A stretch of 64,000 nt of DNA, from NCBI RefSeq assembly GCF_003391135.1, contig NZ_CP031455.1:2248501-2312500 (forward strand), written 5' to 3'. Each line of letters starts with the position of its first letter. Position 1 is the first letter of the stretch. The stretch comes from Streptoverticillium olivoreticuli subsp. olivoreticuli (lineage in GTDB: Bacteria > Actinomycetota > Actinomycetes > Streptomycetales > Streptomycetaceae). Below, one piece after another: positions 10,191 to 19,184 of this stretch. The translations under genes were made by a program, and so were the position numbers. Under the pieces are notes generated by a model, which saw only the letters and a list, made by a program, of their open reading frames with translations, was not told where the DNA came from and made no database searches.

Positions 10191-11144
10191 ATGGGCGCCC
10201 CCATCCCCGCCATCCAGCCGATGCTCGCCACCGCCGCCCCGCTCCCCGCCGAGGGCGAGGACACCGAGTGGGCCTTCGAGGTCAAGTGGGACGGCGTACG
10301 GTGCGTGGTCGCCGCGCCCGGCGACGGGAGCCTGCGGCTGGTCACCCGGACCGGCAACGACGCGACCGTGACCTATCCCGAGCTGCGCGCGCTCGGCGAG
10401 CGGTTCCGGCGCCGGGCCGCGGTCCTCGACGGCGAGGTGGTGGTCCTGGGCGCCCAGGGGCAGCCGGACTTCGGGCTGCTGCAGCGCCGGATGGGCGTGC
10501 TCAACCCGCGCCGCGCGGCGCAGCTGGCGATGGAGTACCCCGTCCACCTGATGCTGTTCGACATCATGTTCCTCAACGGCCGGTCGCTGCTGGCCACCTC
10601 CTACCGCGAGCGCCGTACCGCCCTCGCCGCGCTGGGCCTCGGCGGGCCGCACTGCTCGGTGCCGGCCCACATGGAGGGACACGGGCGGCAGGCGTGGCAG
10701 GCCACCTTGAAGGCCGGGTACGAGGGCGTCGTCGCCAAGCGGCTGACGTCCGTCTACACCCCGGGCGTCCGCTCACCCGAATGGCGCAAGACCAAGCATG
10801 TGAACACCCTCGACGTGATCATCGGCGGCTGGGCGGAGGGCCGCGGCATGCTCACGGGGCTGCCCGGCGCCGTCATCGTCGGGCTGGCGGAACCGACCGG
10901 CCTGCGCTACGTCGGCTCCGTGGGCTCCGGCATGTCCGAGCGGGAACGGCGGGAACTCGCCCGCTATCTGGACGTGGTGGCGCGCCCCGACCCGCCCTTC
11001 GCGGGCCCGGTCGACATGCCGGCCGCGCACTGGGTCGAGCCCAAGCTCATCGCCGAGATCACGTTCTCCGGCTGGACGCCCGCGGGCCACCTGCGGCACC
11101 CCGTCTGGCACCGGCTGCGCCCGGACCTGACCCGCCTGGGATGA
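10191..11144 (+). CDS. ATP-dependent DNA ligase (LigD/LigC ligase-domain type)
   Basis: This 317-residue stand-alone ligase consists of an adenylation domain followed by an OB fold. The nucleophilic lysine lies in EVKWDGVR (K32). Motif III-like LDGEVVVLG, motif IIIa FDIMFLNG, motif IV YEGVVAKR and motif V WRKTKHVN are all visible. The size and sequence match the ligase module of bacterial LigD or mycobacterial LigC. It works in end-joining repair by family knowledge. It sits tail-to-tail with the polymerase gene, 16 bp between stops. The ATG at 10191 lacks a strong ribosome site. Confidence 0.95.
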   Translation: MGAPIPAIQPMLATAAPLPAEGEDTEWAFEVKWDGVRCVVAAPGDGSLRLVTRTGNDATVTYPELRALGERFRRRAAVLDGEVVVLGAQGQPDFGLLQRRMGVLNPRRAAQLAMEYPVHLMLFDIMFLNGRSLLATSYRERRTALAALGLGGPHCSVPAHMEGHGRQAWQATLKAGYEGVVAKRLTSVYTPGVRSPEWRKTKHVNTLDVIIGGWAEGRGMLTGLPGAVIVGLAEPTGLRYVGSVGSGMSERERRELARYLDVVARPDPPFAGPVDMPAAHWVEPKLIAEITFSGWTPAGHLRHPVWHRLRPDLTRLG

Positions 11145-11160
11145 CGGTCCGCAGGTCGGT

Positions 11161-12063
11161 TCAGGGCAGCGCGGCGCGCGTGGCGTCGCCGGTGAGCGGG
11201 GCCAGCAGGTCGCCGTAGTCGGCGACGCGGCCGAGGACCCGCTCGGGGGTGAAGACGAGCTCGTCCGGATCGCGGCAGGCCGCGACCTCGTCCCAGGTGA
11301 CCGGGGCGGCGACACCGGGCCGCTCGCGCAGCCGCACGGTGTAGGGGGCGGCGGTGGTCTTGGCGCTCGCGTTCTGCGACCAGTCGATGAGCACCTTGCC
11401 CCGGCGCTCCATGCGGGCCATGGAGACCACCACCAGCCCGGGGTGTTCGCCCATCATCCGGGCGGCGAGCTCCTTGGCGTAGGCGCAGACGGCACGTCCG
11501 GGCGCGGGGTGCAGCGGGGCGTAGAGGTGCAGCCCCTTCGAGCCGGAGACGACGGCGTGGGCGGTGAGCCCGTCGTCGTCGAGGAGCTGGCGCAGCCGCT
11601 GGGCGACGCGGCAGCAGACGACCAGGTCGGCGCCCGGCCCGGGGTCGAGGTCGAGGACGAGGCGGTCGTGCGCGTCGGGCCCGGCGGCGGACTTCCACTG
11701 GGGGACGTGGACCTCGTACGCCCCGAGGTTGGCCATGGCGATCAGGACGGCGGTGGAGTCGACGACGACCTGCTCGGTGACGCCTTCCCGGTGCTCCACC
11801 GGGACCAGGGGCACCCAGCCGGGCGCCCCTCCGGGCGGGTTCTTGGCGACCCAGGACTGGCCCTTCGGCCCCTCGGGCGCACGGACGAAGGAGGCGGGGC
11901 GGCCGGTGGTGTGGGGCACCAGCACGGTGGCGATCCGGGCGTAGTAGTGCAGCACCTGGGCCTTGGTGTGCCCGGAGGCGGGGAAGAGGACGCGGTCGAG
12001 GTGGGTGAGGGAGAGCCGGTGTCCCCCGACCTCCACCGTCTGCCTCTCCGAAGGTGCGGGCAT
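11161..12063 (-). CDS. ligD: LigD-type NHEJ polymerase/primase (stand-alone Pol domain)
   Basis: The 300-residue protein matches the archaeo-eukaryotic primase-like polymerase module of LigD. It has LVLDLDPGPG (catalytic acidic pair), VVSGSKGLHLYAPL (nucleotide-binding block), and VLIDWSQNASAKTTAAPYTVR-type C-terminal residues near the third metal ligand. In mycobacteria this domain is fused to nuclease and ligase modules; here it is separate and no phosphoesterase module is present. It is divergent from ku with only 32 bp between starts, and the ATG at 12063 has no clear ribosome site, so a leaderless message is likely. Confidence 0.95.
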   Translation of the reverse strand: MPAPSERQTVEVGGHRLSLTHLDRVLFPASGHTKAQVLHYYARIATVLVPHTTGRPASFVRAPEGPKGQSWVAKNPPGGAPGWVPLVPVEHREGVTEQVVVDSTAVLIAMANLGAYEVHVPQWKSAAGPDAHDRLVLDLDPGPGADLVVCCRVAQRLRQLLDDDGLTAHAVVSGSKGLHLYAPLHPAPGRAVCAYAKELAARMMGEHPGLVVVSMARMERRGKVLIDWSQNASAKTTAAPYTVRLRERPGVAAPVTWDEVAACRDPDELVFTPERVLGRVADYGDLLAPLTGDATRAALP

Positions 12064-12095
12064 AAGGTAGGAATTCCCCGTGGAGGGACAAAACT

Positions 12096-13106
12096 ATGCG
12101 AACCATGTGGAAGGGTGCAATCGGCTTCGGGCTGGTCTCGGTGCCCGTACGGCTCTACGCCGCGACCCAGGAGCACGGCATCAAGCTGCACCAGGTCCAC
12201 GACGCGGACGGCGGCCGGATCCATCTGAAGCGGGTCTGCGACGCGTGCGGCGAGCAGGTCGACTACGAGCACATCGCCAAGGGCTTCGAGGACGACGAGG
12301 GGCACACCGCCGTCGTCACCCAGGACGACCTGGCGGGGCTGCCGCTGCCCAGCAAGAAGCTCATCGACGTCCTGGCGTTCGTCGACTCCGCCCGGATCGA
12401 CCCGCTCCAGCTGGCGGGCTCCTACTACCTGGCGCCGGAGAGCGCCGCGGCGAACAAGCCGTACGTCCTGCTGCGGGAGACCCTCAAGCAGACCGACCGG
12501 GTCGCCGTGACCAAGATCGCGCTGCGCACCCGGGAGTCGCTGGCGCTGCTGCGGGTCCACGACGAGCTGCTGACCCTCCACACCATGTACTGGCCCGACG
12601 AGGTCCGCGACAGCGCGGGCCTGGCCCCGCCCGGCTCGGTGACCGTGCGGCCGCAGGAGCTGAAGATGGCCACGAGTCTGATGGACACGCTGTCCGAGGA
12701 CTTCGACCTCGACGCGCTGGAGGACGAGTACGAAGTCGCCCTGGGTGAACTCATCTCGGCCCATCTGTCCGACAGACCGGCGCCGTCCAGGAAGGACACG
12801 ACCCCGGCGCCCGACAATGTCATCGACCTGATGGCGGCTTTGCAGGCGTCCATCGACACGGCCGCCGGGAAAACCACGGCGGAATCCGGGAAAGGCCGGC
12901 CGACCGGGAAATCGACGCGGGCCCCGGCGAAGACGTCGAGCACGGAAAAGCGGACGGCCACCAGGAAAGCAGGGCCGTCGGCGGCCTCTCCCCGGGCCGG
13001 AAAGGCCACGGCGAAGAGTGCCGCCAAGAGCACCGCCTCCGGGAGCACTGCCGGTAAAGGAACGAAAAAGGCCGCCGCGAAGAAGACGGGTCGCCGCGCC
13101 TCCTGA
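12096..13106 (+). CDS. ku: Non-homologous end-joining protein Ku
   Basis: This 336-residue protein has the bacterial Ku core (about 1-255), beginning with MWKGAIGFGLVSVPVRLY and including HQVHDADGG, a CDACGEQVDYEHIAKGF segment and PSKKLIDVLAFV. It forms the homodimeric ring that binds double-strand ends and recruits LigD-type enzymes. After residue 260 comes a Lys/Ala/Ser/Thr-rich tail that resembles histone H1 tails and is known in actinobacterial Ku proteins as a DNA-binding extension. GGAGGGA lies seven bases before the ATG. Together with the divergent polymerase it forms a compact NHEJ locus. Confidence 0.97.
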   Translation: MRTMWKGAIGFGLVSVPVRLYAATQEHGIKLHQVHDADGGRIHLKRVCDACGEQVDYEHIAKGFEDDEGHTAVVTQDDLAGLPLPSKKLIDVLAFVDSARIDPLQLAGSYYLAPESAAANKPYVLLRETLKQTDRVAVTKIALRTRESLALLRVHDELLTLHTMYWPDEVRDSAGLAPPGSVTVRPQELKMATSLMDTLSEDFDLDALEDEYEVALGELISAHLSDRPAPSRKDTTPAPDNVIDLMAALQASIDTAAGKTTAESGKGRPTGKSTRAPAKTSSTEKRTATRKAGPSAASPRAGKATAKSAAKSTASGSTAGKGTKKAAAKKTGRRAS

Positions 13107-13138
13107 TCCGCTCCCCCACCGGGTTCAGATCGTCATGG

Positions 13139-15850
13139 TCACCGGCAGCGCGACTCGACCTCCTCGCCGGGGACGGCGACCAGTTCGGTCTCGACGCGGA
13201 CCGTCTCGACCAGGCCGTCCGCACCGCACTTCTCGGCCAGTGCCCCGCCCTCGCGGAACCGCTCGGCGGCCTCCTCGGTGCGGCCCGCCTTGCGCAGCGC
13301 CACACCGTGGTCGACCAGGGCGGCCGCGAACTCGTACACACAGGGTGACCTGCGCAGGTGGGTCACGGCCTGATCGAGCTTCGCCAGCGCCTCCTCCGGC
13401 TCGCACACGGCGGCCGCCCGGCGCAGCGCCTCGCCGACGGCGGTGTCGGTGCCGGACCGGGCGGCGTGCCGCACGGCCTGGTCGACGAGGGAGCGGGCGC
13501 GCTCGGGGTCGTCGGGTGCGACCGCGACGGCCAGGTCGAACGCCCAGGGCGCCCAGAGGGTGTTGGACCTGCCGCGCTCCTCCAGCCTGCGGCCCGCGGC
13601 TTCCAGTTCGGCGATGGCCTCCTTGGTGCGCCCCTGGGCGAGCAGGAGCCGACCGGCCAGGCAGGCGGCGTCCGGAATGACGATCGCCGGGGAGTAGGGC
13701 GCGCGGAATCCGTTCTCCTCGGCGACGATCTGCGCGGCCTCGACCTTGCCGCGGGCCAGCAGGGTGTCGATCAGCAGACAGGTGCCGTCCCACTGGATGG
13801 GCAGGTCGGGGCCGAGGCGGTTGGCCAGCTTGAGTCCGTTGCGGATCAGCTTCTCGGCCTCCAGCAGGTCACCGCGACGCCGGTGGGCCAGGCCGAGGAA
13901 GTGGTGGGCGAACGCGAGATGGGCACCGCGCCAGCCGGACAGCTCGAAGTCGTGCACGGCCTCGCTGAAGAGCTCCTCGGCGCGGTCGAGCTGGTCGGTG
14001 TAGGCGTAGGTGATGCCGATCATGCTGGGGAGCTCGAAGCCCCACTCGCTGTTCGTCCAGTCCAGGCCCTTGGGCAGCCGGCCGTCCACCATGATGCGGT
14101 CGGCGAGTTCGACGACGTGCACGGCGTCCTCGCTGCGGATCATGCTGTCGAAGGCGCGGAGCACGAGCAGGGCACGCTCGGAGTTGTCCCGGCCGGGGAG
14201 GTGGTCGGCGAGCTCGGCGATCCGCCGGGACCGGCTGTGGGAGTCCTCCTCCTCGACCTGGATGCCCTGCCATAGATAGTGGGCGGCCTGGAGCCGCATC
14301 CTGCCGGGCCCCGGCGGGGTGTGCCCGGCCTGGACGGCGACGACTTCCGCCGCCTCCTTGAGCTGGTTGTTGTGGGCGTACGCCTGGGAGAGCCTGAAGG
14401 TGGCGTCGACGCGCAGCTCCTCGGAGAGGTGCGGCAGGGCGAGCGCCGTCCTGAGGTGGTTGACCGTGGTCGGCGGCGAGGTCAGCAGCGTGGCGCAGCC
14501 CAGTTCGTACAGCAGCGAGGCCCGCTCCTCCTCGGGCGGGGGCTCGTGCAGCGCGCGCTCCAGACAGCGGCGGGCCGCGTCCGGGGCGCCGACGGCGAGG
14601 TGCTCCTGGGCCGCCACCCGCAGCTGCGCGACCAGTTCGGCGTCGTCGTCGGGGTGGACCTCCAGCAGGTGGCGGGAGGCGGCGGCCGCGCCCTGGCCGG
14701 CTTCGGTGACCGACCAGGCCGCCTGGCCGTGCATGGCCGTACGGGTGGCCGCCGGGATGCCCTTGTAGAAGGCGGTGGCGATCAGCGGGTGGACGAACTC
14801 CAGGCGCTCGGTGCCGCTGAGGATACGGGCCTTGCGCAGCTTGTCCGCGCATTCGTCGGCCTGCGCGGGCCCCATGGCGGCGAGGTTCGCGGCCATGGTC
14901 GGCGAGATCTCGGTGCCGAGGACGGCCGCGGCGTAGGCGAACCGCAGGACCGGGGCGCCGAGCTGCTCGACGGCGGCCACCAGCCCCTTGCCTCGGGTCT
15001 CCGCGCCGAGGTCGCGCAGCAGGGAGGCGGATTCCTCGATCGGTTTGAGCTCGCGGTCGCGGGACTTGGCGATCAGCTCCACGGCCTCGTAGGGGTTGCC
15101 GCCGGTGACCGCCCAGACCTCGCGGCAGAACGGGGCGTCGGCCTTGTCGCCGTAGGCTCCGTGCACCAACTGGGCGACGGCGTCGGGCGTCAGCGCCCTC
15201 AGCTCGACGGGCCGGGAGGTACGGCCTTCCACCAGATCGCGGAACGCCGGTGTGTGCTCGGGCAGTTCGGCCGGCCGGTAGGCGATGACGGCGAGCATCG
15301 GCGTCTCGCGCAGCCGCGCGGCGAAGGCGGTCAGCCAGGACAGCGACTCGGCGTCGGCCCAGTGGGCGTCGTCGATGACGATGACCACCGACTCGTGGAT
15401 CGAGGCGAGTTGGGTGATGAGCCAGTCGAGTCCGTCCCGGACGCCCTGGGGGTCCTGCGGCCCGATCGGTGGGGCGATGCCGAGCGCGGGGCCGGCGATG
15501 TCATACCAGCCGCTGAGCAGCTCCTTGCGCGCCGTCGGCGACATCGTGGCGAGAAGTGGCTGCACCAGCTGCCGGACGACGTTGAACGGGACGGACTGCG
15601 CGGACTCGCTGCCGCGGGCGAAGAGCACGGTGCACCGGCAGCTGTCCGTGGCGTACCGCCGGACCTCGGTGAGCAATGCCGTTTTACCGAGGCCCGCTTC
15701 GCCGCTGTAGAGCAGCAGGCCACCGAGCCGGGTCCTCCCTTCTTCGACGTGCCCGCACAAGCGGTGCACGGCCTGTACCGCCGTCTTGAGCTCGAGCTCA
15801 CGCTCGAACAGGGCGGCGGATGCGTTCTGTTCACGCTGAGGCCCTGACAT
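13139..15850 (-). CDS. LAL-type STAND ATPase without LuxR HTH domain
   Basis: The 903-residue protein has a P-loop NTPase (Walker A GEAGLGKT at 50-57, Walker B VVIVIDDAHW near 155-164) and a long TPR-like helical repeat region (about 380-890), the architecture of large ATP-binding LuxR (LAL/MalT-like) regulators. The usual C-terminal LuxR helix-turn-helix is missing: the chain ends about where the linker to that domain would begin, and the ku stop is 32 bp away. The ATG at 15850 is preceded by GGGGAG with an 8-base gap, preferred over an upstream GTG-type start at 15931. It is divergent from the conservon. Confidence 0.88.
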   Translation of the reverse strand: MSGPQREQNASAALFERELELKTAVQAVHRLCGHVEEGRTRLGGLLLYSGEAGLGKTALLTEVRRYATDSCRCTVLFARGSESAQSVPFNVVRQLVQPLLATMSPTARKELLSGWYDIAGPALGIAPPIGPQDPQGVRDGLDWLITQLASIHESVVIVIDDAHWADAESLSWLTAFAARLRETPMLAVIAYRPAELPEHTPAFRDLVEGRTSRPVELRALTPDAVAQLVHGAYGDKADAPFCREVWAVTGGNPYEAVELIAKSRDRELKPIEESASLLRDLGAETRGKGLVAAVEQLGAPVLRFAYAAAVLGTEISPTMAANLAAMGPAQADECADKLRKARILSGTERLEFVHPLIATAFYKGIPAATRTAMHGQAAWSVTEAGQGAAAASRHLLEVHPDDDAELVAQLRVAAQEHLAVGAPDAARRCLERALHEPPPEEERASLLYELGCATLLTSPPTTVNHLRTALALPHLSEELRVDATFRLSQAYAHNNQLKEAAEVVAVQAGHTPPGPGRMRLQAAHYLWQGIQVEEEDSHSRSRRIAELADHLPGRDNSERALLVLRAFDSMIRSEDAVHVVELADRIMVDGRLPKGLDWTNSEWGFELPSMIGITYAYTDQLDRAEELFSEAVHDFELSGWRGAHLAFAHHFLGLAHRRRGDLLEAEKLIRNGLKLANRLGPDLPIQWDGTCLLIDTLLARGKVEAAQIVAEENGFRAPYSPAIVIPDAACLAGRLLLAQGRTKEAIAELEAAGRRLEERGRSNTLWAPWAFDLAVAVAPDDPERARSLVDQAVRHAARSGTDTAVGEALRRAAAVCEPEEALAKLDQAVTHLRRSPCVYEFAAALVDHGVALRKAGRTEEAAERFREGGALAEKCGADGLVETVRVETELVAVPGEEVESRCR

Positions 15851-16261
15851 GGCGTTGTCTCCCCGGAGATGTGGTGGGGCGAGCCTAACCCCGTCCGCGG
15901 GGCCGGGGGCAGCGTTCGGCGGAGGCACCACCCGGGAGCGTGACCTTCACGCCGGACCCGGAACCGGCCGGATCATGACGTCCGAAAATCGTCGAACTCT
16001 CATTCAGGTAATTCGGAAGCCCTTTCGGAATTTGCCGTCCAGGGCATTATGAAGGCTTTCGAATTCCCTCGTCAGTCCAATCAGCGAATATGACAACTTC
16101 ACGCCGGAGCGGCGCGCGACAGGCTACGCTCCATGACGCGCAACGGGTCGTGACGACCACGGCACGCTGCGGACAAGTGCTGTGCTGCCGCCGTTCTCCG
16201 GGGTCACGGGGAGCGCTGCGCTCCGGCACCCACGCCTTCCCGAACAGTTCCGAGGATCTCG
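15851..16261. promoter_or_regulatory. Divergent intergenic region between the LAL ATPase and cvnA
   Basis: This 411-bp gap holds no convincing gene. Its middle part (about 15980-16100) is clearly lower in GC than the surroundings and includes two copies of TTCGGAA about 14 bases apart near 16010-16030. It must carry the promoters of both divergent genes. The cvnA ribosome site GAGG lies six bases before its ATG. No clear -35/-10 pair can be defended. Confidence 0.45.
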
Positions 16262-17791
16262 ATGGTTGGTACCGGTTCGTCTGTTCAACGGCGGCCCGTC
16301 TCCGCTCTGATATGGCTGATCTCCCCCCTGGTGCTGGCGGTGTGCACGGGAACGGCGATTCTCGCCGTGACACCGGACGCCCGCGCACCGGTGGCCTGGT
16401 GCGGATCCTCTGCCACCGTGGCCGTGGCGCTGGCGGCCTCCGAGGCCGCCCGGCGGGGACGGGTGATCGCCGCGCTGCGCCGCCGGTGCACCGAGCAGGA
16501 GGCCGCACTCCGCCACCGGCTCGACCAACACGAGGCGGAGACAAGGCGGTTGGCCAAGGAGCTGCTGCCCAAGGCGATCCACCTGCTCCAGCGGGGGGAG
16601 CCGACCGAGGTCGTGCTGCGCCACACCCTCCCGGTCCACGACCTGGAGCCGGGGTACGCGTCGGCGCACCGCTCGGTGCTCAAGTCCGTCATCGAGGCGG
16701 TGCAGGCGGAGGAGGGGCTGCGCGACTCCGCGCAGCGCGCCTTCGTCAACATCGCCCGCCGGGTGCAGGCCATCGTCCACCAACAGGCCTATGACATCAG
16801 GGAGATGGAGCACAAGCACGGCAACGACCCGGACGTCTTCGGCGACCTCCTCCACCTGGACCACGGCAACGCCCTGACCGGCAGGCTCGCGGACAGCATC
16901 GCGGTGCTGGGCGGCTCCCGCCCCGGCCGCCAGTGGAAGAACGAGATCCCCCTCTACAACGTGCTGCGCGGCGCCATGTCGCGGATCCTGGAGTACCGGC
17001 GGGTCGACCTGCACTCGGTGGCGGACGTCGCCGTGGTCGGGGCCGCCGTCGAGCCCGTGATCCACGCGCTGGCCGAGCTACTGGACAACGCCACCCGCTA
17101 CTCGCCCCCGCAGACCCGGGTGCACCTCACCGCCGTGGACATCCAGTCCGGCATCGCGGTGGAGATCGAGGACGCCGGTGTCGGCCTGACCGACGAGGCC
17201 CGCCGACGCACCGACCGGGTGCTCAACCGCGAGGGCGCCCTGGATCTGGACGACCTCGGCGAGGCGCCGCGGCTGGGCCTGGCGGTGGTCAGCCGGCTCG
17301 CCCGCGACTACAACTTCCTGGTGTCGCTGCGGCCCTCCGCCTACGGCGGGGTGCGCGCGGTGCTGGTCATCCCCATGGACCTGATCACCGCGAGCAAGCA
17401 CCCCGGAGGCGACATCGCGCGCGCCCCCAAGCTCCCCCCCTTCAAGTCCAGGCGGCGGCCCGGCCAGAAGATCCCCGCCCCCGGCCCCGAGACGCCGCCA
17501 CCGATGATGGAGCACCTCGTCCCCCCGCCGCTCGGGGACAGCGGGCTGCCGCAGCGCCGTCGGCGGCGCGGCCCCGCGCCGCTCCCCTTCGGCCGGGCGG
17601 CGGCCGCCCAGCGCGAACGGGAGCGGGAGCGGGCCGAGACCGCGCGGCCGGTCCGGCAGGACGGCCCGGAGGAGCCCCCGAAGCAGCCCGGCATGTGGCT
17701 GGGCGCCTTCACCAGAGGACTCAACGGGGAGCTCCCGGAGCCGGATGCCACCCGGCCCACCAGTGACAGCTCGTCAGACAAGGAAGAGTAG
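16262..17791 (+). CDS. cvnA: Conservon histidine-kinase-like sensor CvnA
   Basis: The 509-residue protein has two N-terminal membrane segments (about 14-36 and 43-62), a coiled helical region with HLDHGNAL (about 198-205), a HATPase_c domain with N-box AELLDNATRYSPP (271-283) and G1 EDAGVGL (303-309), and a Pro/Arg-rich C-terminal tail after about 380. This is the arrangement of conservon CvnA proteins (nitrate/sulfonate sensor-like). The classical phospho-acceptor histidine box is not obvious. It heads a five-gene cluster; the stop at 17791 is 4 bp before the next start. Confidence 0.94.
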   Translation: MVGTGSSVQRRPVSALIWLISPLVLAVCTGTAILAVTPDARAPVAWCGSSATVAVALAASEAARRGRVIAALRRRCTEQEAALRHRLDQHEAETRRLAKELLPKAIHLLQRGEPTEVVLRHTLPVHDLEPGYASAHRSVLKSVIEAVQAEEGLRDSAQRAFVNIARRVQAIVHQQAYDIREMEHKHGNDPDVFGDLLHLDHGNALTGRLADSIAVLGGSRPGRQWKNEIPLYNVLRGAMSRILEYRRVDLHSVADVAVVGAAVEPVIHALAELLDNATRYSPPQTRVHLTAVDIQSGIAVEIEDAGVGLTDEARRRTDRVLNREGALDLDDLGEAPRLGLAVVSRLARDYNFLVSLRPSAYGGVRAVLVIPMDLITASKHPGGDIARAPKLPPFKSRRRPGQKIPAPGPETPPPMMEHLVPPPLGDSGLPQRRRRRGPAPLPFGRAAAAQRERERERAETARPVRQDGPEEPPKQPGMWLGAFTRGLNGELPEPDATRPTSDSSSDKEE

Positions 17792-17795
17792 CCAA

Positions 17796-18203
17796 GTGAC
17801 GCAGCCGCGGTTCAACATGGACTGGATGCTCAAGGACCTGGCAACCAGTGTTCCGCAGACCCGCCACGTGATCGTGCTGTCCTCGGACGGCCTGCGCATG
17901 GCCCAGCACGGCACGGATCCGGATGCCGCGGACCGCCTCGCCGCCGCCTGCGCCGGTCTGCAGAGTCTCTCGACGGCCATCGCCGCGGAATTCCCGCACG
18001 GGGACGGGCAGATGCGCCTGGTCGTCATCGAGGTCGACGGCGGTTTCTTCTATCTGATGGCCGCCGGGGCCGGGGCGTTCCTGGCGGTGCTGGCCGACGA
18101 CGACGTGGACGCCGAGCTGATGGGGATGCGGATGCGGGACCTGGTGGCCCGCATCGGATCGCACCTCACCAGCCCGCCGCGGGTCAGCGGGTCGGTGACA
18201 TGA
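17796..18203 (+). CDS. cvnB: Conservon roadblock/LC7 domain protein CvnB
   Basis: This 135-residue single-domain roadblock/LC7 protein starts with VTQPRFNMDWMLKDLATSVP and carries the typical HVIVLSSDGLRMA strand-loop and FYLMAAGAGAFLAVL core. Roadblock proteins modulate small GTPases, consistent with the partner CvnD. The GTG at 17796 is supported by GGAAGAG seven bases upstream. The stop overlaps the cvnC start (ATGA). Confidence 0.95.
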   Translation: MTQPRFNMDWMLKDLATSVPQTRHVIVLSSDGLRMAQHGTDPDAADRLAAACAGLQSLSTAIAAEFPHGDGQMRLVVIEVDGGFFYLMAAGAGAFLAVLADDDVDAELMGMRMRDLVARIGSHLTSPPRVSGSVT

Positions 18204-18565
18204 GCGGCGCCGGACCCGACCCCGCGACGGCGCCAGGCAGTCCGGACCGGCTGTATATCCTCACCGGCGGTCAGGCCCGCGGGGAGAAGAAGGCGGAGCT
18301 CGACCTGGTGACGCTGATCGTGTCCCGGACGGAGACCGACCCCGGGCTCCAGCCCGAGCACGCCGCCATTGTCAGGATGTGCGACTACCCACTGTCCGTC
18401 GCCGAGATATCGGCCTATCTGGAACTGCCGGTCAGCACGCTGACCCTGCTGCTCACGGAGCTGCTGGCCGGCAGCCAGGTGGAGGCCCGGCCGCCGGTGC
18501 CGGCGGCGGCACTGCCCGACGTCCAACTTCTGGAGGCGGTGATGAATGGACTGCAAAGGCTCTGA
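18200..18565 (+). CDS. cvnC: Conservon DUF742 protein CvnC
   Basis: The 121-residue DUF742 protein has the conserved N-terminal RLYILTGGQA and a C-terminal helical, winged-helix-like part (CDYPLSVAEISAYLELPVSTLTLLL). It is always found with roadblock and GTPase genes in conservons and probably acts as a scaffold or regulator of the complex. The ATG at 18200 overlaps cvnB by 4 bases, and the 3' end overlaps cvnD by 20 bases. Confidence 0.95.
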   Translation: MSGAGPDPATAPGSPDRLYILTGGQARGEKKAELDLVTLIVSRTETDPGLQPEHAAIVRMCDYPLSVAEISAYLELPVSTLTLLLTELLAGSQVEARPPVPAAALPDVQLLEAVMNGLQRL

Positions 18566-19184
18566 CGCCCGTGGCCCCGACATCCATGCGGGGCCACGCA
18601 GCGAGGACGTCCTGCCGGCCTCGGCCACCGCGGCCGTCAAGGTCGTCATCGTCGGCGGGTTCGGGGTCGGCAAGACGACCTTGGTGGGCGCGGTCAGCGA
18701 GATCCGGCCCCTGACCACCGAGGAGACGATGACCCAGGCCGGGGTCGGTGTGGACGACCTCGCAGGGATCGAGCACAAGACCGAGACCACCGTGGCCATG
18801 GACTTCGGCCGGATCAGCATCAACGAGCAGCTGGTGCTGTATCTGTTCGGCACCCCCGGTCAGGAGCGCTTCTGGTTCCTGTGGAACGGCCTCTTCGAGG
18901 GCGCCCTCGGCGCGGTGGTGCTGCTCGACACCCGGCGGCTGGAGGTCAGTTACGACGTGATCGGCCGCCTGGAGGAGCGCGGTGTGCCGTTCGTCGTCGG
19001 CGTCAACCGCTTCCCCGAGGCCCCCACCTACCCCATGGCACAGCTGCGGGCGGCGATGGACCTCGACGATTCCGTGCCCATGGTCGAGTGCGACGCCCGG
19101 GACCGCGCCTCCTGCCGCGACACCCTGCTCACCCTCATGCGCTATCTCTACACCCTCACGACCGTCTCCCCGGAGCCCCAGTGA
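18546..19184 (+). CDS. cvnD: Conservon small GTPase CvnD
   Basis: This 212-residue Ras-like GTP-binding protein has P-loop GGFGVGKT (37-44), the switch II-type motif FGTPGQERFWFLW (101-113) and a G4 region VGVNRFPE in place of a canonical NKxD. In conservons the GTPase cycles with CvnA, B and C at the membrane in a heterotrimeric-G-protein-like complex. It overlaps cvnC at its 5' end and the P450 start (GTGA) at its 3' end, so all five genes are translationally coupled. Confidence 0.95.
   Translation: MDCKGSDARGPDIHAGPRSEDVLPASATAAVKVVIVGGFGVGKTTLVGAVSEIRPLTTEETMTQAGVGVDDLAGIEHKTETTVAMDFGRISINEQLVLYLFGTPGQERFWFLWNGLFEGALGAVVLLDTRRLEVSYDVIGRLEERGVPFVVGVNRFPEAPTYPMAQLRAAMDLDDSVPMVECDARDRASCRDTLLTLMRYLYTLTTVSPEPQ

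Noticed and set aside
13100..13140. A hidden LuxR HTH after the LAL ATPase stop codon
   Set aside because: Only about 32 bp remain before the ku stop and no frame gives HTH-like residues.
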